This document shows positions 56,621-64,000 of a stretch of DNA of 64,000 nucleotides, piece by piece. A program made the translations under genes and the position numbers. Source of the stretch: Streptomyces zhihengii (GTDB taxonomy: Bacteria; Actinomycetota; Actinomycetes; Streptomycetales; Streptomycetaceae). How positions within the stretch are numbered: position 1 is the stretch's first letter; the number at the start of each line of letters is the position of its first letter. The stretch spans positions 62,001 to 126,000 of the forward strand of contig NZ_JAFEJA010000003.1 in the NCBI RefSeq assembly GCF_016919245.1, read 5' to 3'. The notes below the pieces were generated by a model. The model did not search any database, was not told where the DNA came from, and was given only the letters and a program-made list of their open reading frames with translations.

Positions 56621-57270
56621 AGTTGGTCCATCTCGGCGAAGCCTGACAACACCGCCCGGCTGCCGACTCCGCCAGCGCCGACGACAGATGTGAGCCCGAT
56701 ACCGGCCGAAAGGATGTGGTTCGACGGGAACTTCGGCTATGGGCGCCCGGTGACCTTATACCGATGCCAGCTGTCAACCGTGATCACCATCGAATGCCTA
56801 CCTCAGCAAGCGAGAGGACCTGGCCTGGGCCGGCCACTTGTCAGCTCTCGCCCTGCATGAAGAGCGGTTGCCTCGACGCGTCTCTGTCCCAAGGAGCGTC
56901 TGCGGGGTCGACCGCTGTATGAGGGCTGAGGAGCTGGCTGCGGTGCGGGGGCGGCTGGAGGAGTTCGTTTCTGAGGTGCGCGCCTCTGACACGGTGGGAC
57001 CAGCGCTTGAAGGGGTGCCTTCACCTGCCCGCCACTACTGTTGGAGGGTCGGCGGAAGTCGACGCAGCCGATCGGCTCGGTGCCGACCATCAGCAGTTGC
57101 AGCAGTTCGTGACGTCCTCGACCTGGCAGGTCATGGACGTCCAGGCGCGGCTGGACTGGTGGGCGGTGGCAGAGGTGCGACCACGGCAATACTCCGGACT
57201 CTGGGGCGGCGACTGCCTGATTGGTGTCAGTGTCCATGCTGCCTCGGACACGGCTTCGTGTCCGCTGTTC

Positions 57271-57315
57271 CGGTGCCTGTTCCTGCCCGCAGTCGTGGGG
57301 CAGGAACAGGCACCG
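57271..57315. repeat. 18-bp perfect hairpin upstream of the IS701 remnant
   Basis: CGGTGCCTGTTCCTGCCC (57271-57288) is the exact reverse complement of 57298-57315, with a 9-base loop. It lies just upstream of the IS701 remnant. Confidence 0.55.
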
Positions 57316-57339
57316 AGACCCGCCGCCGGGCTTGCCGGA

Positions 57340-57925
57340 GACCGGGGCTCACCCAGCCGAGTCCCGGCTTGCTCTCGGCATGCTGAACGAACTGGCCGGC
57401 CACGGGCTGTGGACCGCCGTGCTGGTCCTGAACAGCGGATGCGATGCCAACGCAGACTTCTGCCACGGCCTGGAGGACCGAGGCATGGCCTACGTCCTGC
57501 AGGCCGAGACCGAGATAATCACCCACGGAGAGAAAGCAGCGCCTCATCAGCCTGAATACTCGGGGCTCTCGGCTCCCGCCCGCTGCCCCGCTACCGCACT
57601 CCGCCCGGTCTCCTTACGCGAGCGATCCTCTGCTGGCGGCCGGATGCCACCACCGGCGGACCGTGACCTGCCGCAAGGACTCGAAAGCAGCGATGAGTTC
57701 GCGCTTCGTCCACCTGTGAGTCCGCCTCGCCGGGCGCCATCCGGAACCAGCCGTAGACGGCACGATTGCACTGGTCTGCTGATCGCGCAGTGGCCCGAGG
57801 GCAGAGAGGTACCGGTGACGTACTGGCTCTCGAACCTGCCCGCCGACATCCCGGCGTTCTGGCTCGTCTCGCGAAGGTCTGCTGGAGGATCGAGCATGAC
57901 TACCGAGAGCTGAAAAAGACGTGTC
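57340..57925 (+). pseudogene. IS701-family transposase remnant
   Basis: Pieces in changing frames read LALGMLNELAGHGLWTAVLVLNSG, GLEDRGMAYVLQAETEIITHGEKAAPHQPEYSGL, LLIAQWPEGREVPVTYWLSNLPADI and RLAKVCWRIEHDYRELKK. These are consecutive parts of the C-terminal half of IS701 transposases; the N-terminal half is missing and at least two frame changes are needed. Confidence 0.75.
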
Positions 57926-57944
57926 AGTCAGGACGGCGACGCGT

Positions 57945-57957
57945 ATTACGTCGTAAT
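57945..57957. promoter_or_regulatory. parS-like palindrome 3
   Basis: ATTACGTCGTAAT, differing from the others only at the central base. Confidence 0.7.
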
Positions 57958-58453
57958 GAAACCCGGTGTGCTACTCCGAGCACTGCACCAGCGCTGCGCG
58001 CTGCTGCAGCCTGGGTGTCTGAGGCCGCGGCCGCCTCTGGCGTGTGCGACGCTCTCCCGCAGCGAAGGCCAGCACGGCCGGGAGGTCGAACGTCGGCACA
58101 TCATCACCCATAGCCCATGCCAGCAGTCAGCTACGACCGAGATAGCGATGCTGGGTCTGCAGATGATCGGGCACCTCAGCGATCGTGCCGCTGACCACGA
58201 TGCACCGTCTGACGATTGCGCCTCTCGTCGTGGTGTCCGGAGAACCCAAGGTTGCGAGTCGGCTCAGATGTCGAACGAAGCAGACAGGTGGAGCCTCGTA
58301 TCTGCCCGCAGCTGCCATGAGTGATGGCGCCCTGCAAGTGACTGCCTCTGGAGTACCAGCCTCCTGTGGCCACTCGCTGCCGCAGAGGATTCTTGAGTTG
58401 CTTCACCGAGCGCAGGTCAGCGTGCGCCAGGGCTGGAGGGCGAGCAGGCGACT

Positions 58454-58466
58454 ATTACGCCGTAAT
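58454..58466. promoter_or_regulatory. parS-like palindrome 4
   Basis: ATTACGCCGTAAT, perfect 13-bp dyad extended by T and A (TATTACGCCGTAATA). Confidence 0.75.
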
Positions 58467-58936
58467 ACCAATGCGGTGGGAGCAGCGCTCGTCTGTTGCT
58501 TGGGCTCACCCCCTCCTAACCCCGGTCGTGTCGTCGGACCGGATGGGGAACGGCAGACTGTATGAGCTTCCGAGCATCGACTCCGGCTGGTGGCCTTCAG
58601 GAGCTCGCATCCCTGTGTACAGGGCTCCCTGAGCGCTCGCTAGTAGGGCAGTTCCTGCCAGTGGTCGCCGAGGGGGCCGGCAGGTGCAACTTGTGCAGGT
58701 CCTCGCTTCAATGCGGGCACGCTTGGTGCTGCCTAAGAGCCTCGGGAGTCTTCGCCGAGTCAGAACTCGAAGACTCGTTCGTGGGTCATTCGGCGGCGGT
58801 GGAGGGATGGCGTGGCCACCCATGAGGACGCCATGGCGCGGCAACTCGATGGGCATGGGCAGCCTCACCTGGTGTTAGGGCTGACAGCTCCGCTACGGGA
58901 TCGGCGACAGACCGGGCGGGGCGCGCGCTCCTCCCT

Positions 58937-58949
58937 ATTACGCCGTAAT
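58937..58949. promoter_or_regulatory. parS-like palindrome 5
   Basis: ATTACGCCGTAAT, perfect 13-bp dyad, 483 bp after site 4. Confidence 0.75.
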
Positions 58950-59552
58950 GGAGAGCCACGCCGAGCCGACCAGCTGCGCTCCGCGGTGTGGGATGCATCG
59001 GCTCGAGGAGCATCGCGACACCGGTGAAAGCTGTGTCGGGGCAGACGTATGCGAGCACCTCGTCCTCTTGGCCGCGAGCTCAGGCAGGTTGCAGGATTGG
59101 TAGACGTCGACCAGGTCGACTTGCTCCTCGAATCTGGGAAGCGACCCAACGTCTGCGTGTCGACATGCTGCCGACCATCTCTGCCTCGGCACGAACTCCG
59201 ACCGCAGCCCGCCGCTCGGGACGAGTATCGACATCCGCTCTCGTGGATGCACTAGCCATCACGGGCTTCCCGGCCGGGCCGACTGCTTCCGCACTCTCTG
59301 AGTGGCAAGCCTGCGTCGGAATCTCACTCGATCCCGTGAATGACCACTCCTTCGTTGGTATCACCGCCACGACGGCCATGCCGTCGTGCGTCGCAGCTCG
59401 AAGTCACCCTCTGCCCCTGCCTACGTGCATCATTCGCGAGGAGCTTGACAGCTGGGTGCTTGTCAGGCGGTGCCGATAGCGGACCCGTGCCGTATGAGCA
59501 GTGGGGGTCGGGGATCACCGATCAGCTCCATGTCCTCGCTACGTGAGTGAGT

Positions 59553-59565
59553 ATTACGCCGTAAT
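59553..59565. promoter_or_regulatory. parS-like palindrome 6
   Basis: ATTACGCCGTAAT, perfect 13-bp dyad extended to TATTACGCCGTAATA. Confidence 0.75.
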
Positions 59566-59581
59566 ACGAACCTGACGTCGG

Positions 59582-60007
59582 CTAGCTGGCGCATGTCATG
59601 GTTGCCGGTCGGTGGGGATGAGGGGTAGGTGCGGGAGGTTCTACGTGCAACCTTGACTTGGTGGGCTGCGAGAGCGGAAGTTCCGCTAAGAGGCACTGGT
59701 GCCGGATATCCGAGCCGATGCCTGCCGCTGCGTGCAACCAAGACCAGAGCGTGTCCAACAGTTCGAAGAGAGGCGGCGATACGGCGAGGCCGCAGGACGC
59801 AGTCGTGCCGTGAACCACCTGGGCGCGGCATAATGCCGATGTGCTCACCTGGGCCATGGCTGAGTGCTGGCTGGACGGGTCGTTCTTGTCAGGCACATGC
59901 AGTAGGTCGAGCAATACGACGGCCCTGCAGCGTGCACAGAACCTGAAGTGGGACATGTCTTCAGGTGTGAGTTGATGCCTTGGTTCCGGTAGGTCTCGTA
60001 GTCTCAC
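59582..60007 (-). CDS. Possible small hypothetical protein in the centromere-like region
   Basis: 141 residues from GTG 60007. The first 55 residues (LRDLPEPRHQLTPEDMSHFRFCARCRAVVLLDLLHVPDKNDPSSQHSAMAQVST) look protein-like, with a CxxC pair; the second half is less so. No ribosome binding site stands out. It lies between parS-like site 6 and the 16-bp inverted repeat. Could equally be a chance frame. Confidence 0.3.
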   Translation of the reverse strand: MRLRDLPEPRHQLTPEDMSHFRFCARCRAVVLLDLLHVPDKNDPSSQHSAMAQVSTSALCRAQVVHGTTASCGLAVSPPLFELLDTLWSWLHAAAGIGSDIRHQCLLAELPLSQPTKSRLHVEPPAPTPHPHRPATMTCAS

Positions 60008-60580
60008 AGGGCCCAGCGTGAAGGCGCGGCATGGCGGTAGCCATCCACGCTTCTGACGCGCTGGCGGATGGAGTTAGCGACCTTGCCGAATTCTGCGAGG
60101 TGCTGGTGGGAACCGGCGGTTGAGCAGGTTGACTGGGCGGAGTATGCCCCCTCCCTGGCTGGCCGCCCGGACCTGCGATGAGTCACCACGCATTGACTCG
60201 TAGCCTGACTTACTCGCGTACGAGGCCAGAGCCCGATTGAATGAGAGGCCGTGTTGCGCAGGACGCAGCCCTCCCCTTTCGCGAGTTGTGACCGAACTGA
60301 TGGATAGGCCATCTCTGTCCTTGCGGCGGCGGCTCTCGCTGTCGCTCTTGGTCAGCATTCGCGCAGATTGTCTCCCGTTGGCATTTGGTCCGCTGGTCTC
60401 TGCGATCCGGGATGGACACGCCTACGCGCCTGGCGAGCATCTCAGCGGTGAGAGGACGAGGCATACGCCGCCGTGCGCGATGCGCACCGATGTCCCGTGC
60501 GTCACACACGTGGTGGGTGCCTTCCAGATTGCGTGGTGAGCGCCAGCCGCAAGGCGCCCTGTCAGCCAACAAGCTAGGGG

Positions 60581-60619
60581 TTGGTTGGGTGTCATTACGT
60601 CAAAATGACACCCAACCAA
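60581..60619. repeat. 16-bp inverted repeat with a parS-like half-site at its centre
   Basis: TTGGTTGGGTGTCATT (60581-60596) and its exact reverse complement (60604-60619) flank ACGTCAA. The centre reads ATTACGTCAAAAT, which keeps one arm of the parS-like site only. Confidence 0.55.
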
Positions 60620-60949
60620 GGAACGACAGGTTTGACGGCTGGCGAGCGTAAGCCTGAGTCTGTGTGTTCTAAGAGGATGTACTTCCCCGCAGCCACTCGG
60701 ACAGCGATGTCTTGGTGGCGGCAGGCGCATGGCCGTCGCGCCAGCGGCCACGGAGGGCTTGGCATAGATCGCCCTGACTGATAGGTGGTTGGTCTTGGGG
60801 AGACGCCCGAGGCACTTTGCGCGTTATACAGGCCAAATACGGCTGCAATCGTTAACTATCCGTCGCGCTGGCCCTCTGGGGGAGAGGATCAGGCTGCCGG
60901 GAACCGATATTGGGTTGGGCTCGGACCGACCGAGCCGGAGAGGGCGGCC

Positions 60950-61624
60950 ATGGCCGACGAGAAAGATCCTGACTGGGCCAGCATTTTGCGATTCGATCAA
61001 GAGAGGTGTCTTGAGAACTGCAAGCATGATGCAGGGGCCGCTGAGCGTCGAGGTGATGTGAGTCTCCGAGACCGGCTCCTGCTGCAAGCTGCCCAGTTGG
61101 AGATGTTGCCCAGGCTTTGGGAGTTCGGCGTCCAGCTCACCGAAGACGAATACCAGGATGCTCAGCGTGTGCGCTCCTGGTTGATACATGAGCAAGGCGG
61201 AGGCGCGCACGGAGATGTGTTGCAGCGTCAGCGGTCAGGCTCGGCGTCGGACGTCAGGTACTACTGGTCTACGGACGGCTACATTCTGTACGTGACGACA
61301 GCTCGTCAGGACGGCCGGTACGTAGCCAATCACCGCTTCCTCACACCTGAATGGGCCGAGCTTCTGCGTGAGACCATCCCCGAGCTTGGGAGGCTGGTGA
61401 CACACTACGAGGCGAATCAGGCCGCTGGCAGGGGCCACGAGGGCATCGATGACACGTTCCGCATGCCACTTGACGGAGTGACTCCTCCTGCGCCACTGAG
61501 GCTGTGGTGTGAGCGTGTCAAGCGAGAACTGCAGCGTAGGGCTGAGAGGACTGCGCTCCGCAGCCAAGGCATGAGAGCTGACTCGCCGGCTGGCCCTGAT
61601 GCGGGCTATGCCACTGAAGGTTAG
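60950..61624 (+). CDS. Hypothetical protein in the par/ori block
   Basis: 224 residues from ATG 60950 (GGAGAGGGCGG upstream); the frame is open back to 60785 but the extension is not protein-like. No family recognised. It is a charged soluble protein with PDWASILRFDQERCLENCKHDAGAAERRGDVSLRDRLLLQAAQLEMLPRLWEFGVQLTEDEY in the first 75 residues and a C-terminal basic helix (LRLWCERVKRELQRRAERTALRSQG). It is followed by a terminator and then by the AT-rich iteron island, so a replication or maintenance function is possible. Confidence 0.65.
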   Translation: MADEKDPDWASILRFDQERCLENCKHDAGAAERRGDVSLRDRLLLQAAQLEMLPRLWEFGVQLTEDEYQDAQRVRSWLIHEQGGGAHGDVLQRQRSGSASDVRYYWSTDGYILYVTTARQDGRYVANHRFLTPEWAELLRETIPELGRLVTHYEANQAAGRGHEGIDDTFRMPLDGVTPPAPLRLWCERVKRELQRRAERTALRSQGMRADSPAGPDAGYATEG

Positions 61625-61731
61625 GTCGGGAGATTGCCGTGGATGCGGGCTACGCGCTGGCGTAGGTCTGTCTGAGAAGCGGACATCGGCCGAGTAGATT
61701 TCTATCGGCCTTCCAGGCTGCTCCCCCGGGA

Positions 61732-61757
61732 TCGGCACCACCTGACGGTGGTGCCGA
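61732..61757 (+). terminator. Stem-loop after the 60950 gene
   Basis: TCGGCACCACC (61732-61742) pairs perfectly with GGTGGTGCCGA (61747-61757) around TGAC. Confidence 0.65.
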
Positions 61758-62637
61758 CAATGGCAAGGGCAGCAGGCCCGCTCCTCGCGTATGCGGGGAT
61801 CGCTTTGTACGCGGCGTGCACGTGAGAAGGGCAGCCGCAGCGAGGGCCGGAAACGCATCTCACACCAGCCTTGCCGTTGAGCGTCCGGTGTCTGTGCTCG
61901 TTGGGGCCTGCGGATGCGGCATGTATTAGTTCGCAGGATTCTGTCGATGCTGGCGGCTGTTGCTAGAAGTCGGCAGGCCGGCGCGTGGCGCTCATGCCTG
62001 AGTGGGGCCGTTTCTTCCCGTTACCGTCTGCCAGCGTCACTGCACCACCACGAATTTCGTTGCACGGATCGTTGCACTTTTCGTTGCCTCTCAAGTTCAG
62101 GGAGCCCGGCGCGTCGGCCTGCGTTCCGTGGGTCTCGGGGAGCGGTTCAGGAAGCCCTGGGTGCAACGATGAATGTTGTGTTAGCTGCATCAAATGCCAT
62201 GACGAAGTAAGCATCGAACCATGCACGTACTGATGCAACTAGAAAAACAACTTAATGAGCAACGTCTCGTGCCACGATTCATGTGCTCGTGAAACGAACT
62301 ATAAATAAATCTATGCTTCGAGCGATCTATGATTCTTGGGTTGCGACGTGGGCACTAGCTCGCGGGGGAGCGATCCATCCAGATACGTATGCGACTGTCG
62401 AGCCGTGTGACGCTACAGGTCCGTATGTAGCTACGAATGACACAAACCACATTGCTTTTTCTCTATGGATAGGACTGTGACTCGCTGAAGCGGCTTGGCG
62501 ATCCTTTTCTGCAACTGACGGCCTATCATCGTGTCGTGCCTACTTGGTGACTGTGCATCGGTCAACGTAACCAGTGCTCTAGGGAACGGCTTCACCTATC
62601 AGGCATCGAGCACGCGGACGTGCAGGCGACCTAGCTC
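61758..62637. other. AT-rich island without confident genes
   Basis: Nearly 900 bp; the part from about 62030 to 62480 is clearly richer in A and T than the rest of the window (for example AACTATAAATAAATCTATG). It holds the TCGTTGCAC repeats; a 65-residue frame at 62283-62480 (VKRTINKSMLRAIYDSWVATWALARGG) is possible but weak. Confidence 0.5.
62057..62169. repeat. Iteron-like TCGTTGCAC repeats in an AT-rich island (candidate origin)
   Basis: TCGTTGCAC occurs at 62057-62065 and 62069-62077, with TCGTTGCC at 62081-62088 in exact 12-bp steps, and inverted (GTGCAACGA) at 62161-62169. Helically phased short repeats beside AT-rich DNA and near partition genes are typical of an origin. No replication initiator is recognisable nearby. 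Confidence 0.5.
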
Positions 62638-64000
62638 CAATGCCGTGTAGTTAGGGCTCTGGGCTGCTTGTCAAGCAGGCTGATGAAGTGACGGAGCTCC
62701 TGCTAGAACCGTGTCGACCAAGATCACTGTTCAGCAGGAGCTCCGTTGGCCGCCAAGTCTGTCATTTCTCGTGAAGTAGCGGTTGCGGCAGGGGCGTTTG
62801 CCCCCGGCCATCTCGGCGAGCTGACACGGATTGTCCCGTTCGAGATGGTCGATGAGGTGTTGGCAGATACCGGCAGAACCCAGCAGCGGATACGGGACCT
62901 TCCCTCGCGCGTGGTGGTGTATCTGCTGCTGGGCGGGGCATTGTTCCCGGGGCTCGGATGGCAGCAGGTGTGGCAGCGGCTGACGGCCGGCCTGGACGGA
63001 CTGCCGACGGCGACTCCCACGGCCGGCGCGCTGGCCCAGGCCCGCAAGAGGCTCGGGACCCGACCGTTGCGTCACCTGTTCGACTTGCTTCGTGGACCGG
63101 CCGCGGGACTCGGGATCGCCGGAACGCGGTGGCACGGACTGCTCGTCTGCGCCATCGACGGCACGTTGATGGCAGTGCCGGACAGCCCCGCGAACCAGGC
63201 CGAGTTCACCAGGCACCGCTGCAACAATGGCGGCGCGGGATACCCCTCACTGCGGCTTCTGATCCTGGTCGCCTGCGGAACCCGAACCGTCATGGACGCG
63301 GTATTCGGTCCGGCCACCGACGGTGAGACCACCTACGCTCCACGCCTGGTCCGAAGCCTGCGGGAAGACATGATCGTCCTGCTGGACCGGAACTTCGCCG
63401 TCCAGGCCCTGATCGAAGCAGTCACCTTGAGGAGCGCACACGTCCTGGTCCGGGTGAAGGAGAACCGCAGACTGCCGGTCCTGCGACGCTTCCCCGACGG
63501 CTCCTGGCTCTCCCGGATCGGACCCGTTCCGGTCCGTGTTGTCTGCTGCGAGATCACCATCAGCACATCACAGGGACGACGCACCGGCGCATACCGGCTG
63601 GTCACAACCCTGACCGACCCCTTCACCCACCCCGCCGGCGATCTGATCGGGCTGTATCACGAGCGGTGGGAAATCGAGACCACCTATCTGGAGATCAAGT
63701 CGACGATCCTCGGCGGTCGGGTCCTTCGTGCCCGCACTCCCGCCGGTGTCGCCCAGGAAGTCTTCGCAGTGCTGGTCACCTACCAGGTCCTGCGGCTGGC
63801 GATGGCGGACGCCACCGCCAGCCGGCCCGGGACCGACCCCGACCGGGCGAGTTTCTCCATCGCCCTGAACACCGCCCGCGATCTGGTCATCCAGGCCGCA
63901 GGCGTGTTCAGTGGCGCCGTGATCGACCTCGTCGGCACCATAGGCCGCCGAATCCTGGCCGCCCTCATGCCCGACCGCCGTGTCCGCACCCGTCCACGCG
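62638..64000 (+). mobile_element. IS4-family insertion sequence, copy 2 (cut by window end)
   Basis: From CAATGCCGTGTAGTTAGGG at 62638 the sequence repeats copy 1 base for base to the end of the window, except for one change that I noticed (ACAGCCCG in copy 1 near 52010, ACCGCCCG here near 63872). The right end and target duplication lie outside. Confidence 0.95.
62746..64000 (+). CDS. IS4-family transposase (copy 2, 3' end outside window)
   Basis: Same protein as the transposase at 50884-52239, with the DDE residues in VCAIDGTLMAVPD, VLLDRNFAVQ and HERWEIETTYLE; about 418 of 451 residues are inside the window. The single base difference noticed near 63872 is in a third codon position and is silent. 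Confidence 0.92.
   Translation, partial: MAAKSVISREVAVAAGAFAPGHLGELTRIVPFEMVDEVLADTGRTQQRIRDLPSRVVVYLLLGGALFPGLGWQQVWQRLTAGLDGLPTATPTAGALAQARKRLGTRPLRHLFDLLRGPAAGLGIAGTRWHGLLVCAIDGTLMAVPDSPANQAEFTRHRCNNGGAGYPSLRLLILVACGTRTVMDAVFGPATDGETTYAPRLVRSLREDMIVLLDRNFAVQALIEAVTLRSAHVLVRVKENRRLPVLRRFPDGSWLSRIGPVPVRVVCCEITISTSQGRRTGAYRLVTTLTDPFTHPAGDLIGLYHERWEIETTYLEIKSTILGGRVLRARTPAGVAQEVFAVLVTYQVLRLAMADATASRPGTDPDRASFSIALNTARDLVIQAAGVFSGAVIDLVGTIGRRILAALMPDRRVRTRPR

Larger units (their letters stand above)
56229..60949. other. Centromere-like region without confident genes
   Basis: 4.7 kb containing five parS-like palindromes, an IS701-family remnant (57340-57920), an 18-bp perfect hairpin at 57271-57315, a 16-bp inverted repeat at 60581-60619 and no confidently coding sequence. 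A minus-strand frame at 59582-60007 (MRLRDLPEPRHQLTPEDMSHFRFCARCRAVVLLDLLH) is the only gene candidate and is weak. Confidence 0.55.

Noticed and set aside
62283..62480. 65-residue frame in the AT-rich island
   Set aside because: Too short, no RBS, and in DNA whose structure suggests an origin.

Overview
The base composition, the GC-rich third codon positions and the gene families (four-domain actinobacterial S1, SAV_2336-type proteins, XRE/HATPase pairs, DmdR-type iron box, Streptomyces-type CRISPR repeats) all point to a Streptomyces or a close actinomycete. The content is accessory: plasmid replication and partition genes, many broken insertion sequences, phage fragments and eroded CRISPR arrays. 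I read the window as part of a large plasmid or a chromosome arm assembled from several mobile replicons.

Layout. 1-5480: a replication module on the minus strand (prim-pol plus P4-type helicase) with iteron-like repeats upstream, an IS630 remnant, two small genes and a twice-frameshifted tyrosine recombinase. 5640-13210: an XRE regulator, a doubled HATPase protein, an unknown protein, a radical SAM/SPASM protein with an unusual CX3CX3C motif and an isoaspartyl-methyltransferase-like protein. These converge on an ABC exporter and a frameshifted lasso-B2-like protease gene; together they resemble a peptide-modification (RiPP-like) locus, but no precursor was found. 13200-15610: broken phage head genes. 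16026-19312: a large hairpin, two eroded CRISPR arrays and an intact ISL3-family element. 19609-20976: a two-HTH regulator.

22020-29028 is the most interesting part: five tightly overlapping minus-strand genes encoding a Trypco1-like protein, a trypsin-like protease with a C-terminal EAD-like domain, a VMAP-like protein with a matching N-terminal EAD-like domain, a MoxR AAA+ ATPase, and a 1035-residue protein. In this last protein a SAV_2336/vWA-like N-terminus is fused to an almost complete copy of ribosomal protein S1 (RpsA), including the RpsA-specific C-terminal tail. The gene set matches the VMAP-type NTP-dependent conflict systems. The RpsA fusion is, as far as I know, undescribed; it could be a translation-targeting effector or a decoy for phage factors that act on S1.

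30538-41864 holds a terpene synthase, a 2,2-dialkylglycine decarboxylase, two long eroded type I-E CRISPR arrays without cas genes, and a complete iron-siderophore uptake operon behind a DmdR/IdeR-like box. 41865-50775 holds a further eroded array, a HTH gene, a duplicated hairpin element, a large LAL-type LuxR regulator and an IS630 remnant.

50776 to the end: two almost identical copies of an IS4-family element (the second cut by the window edge) bracket about 10.4 kb with parA, parB, six palindromic parS-like sites spread over 5.4 kb, an IS701 remnant and an AT-rich island with iteron-like repeats, that is, a partition/replication maintenance block. Many intergenic stretches hold no recognisable genes and are listed as such.
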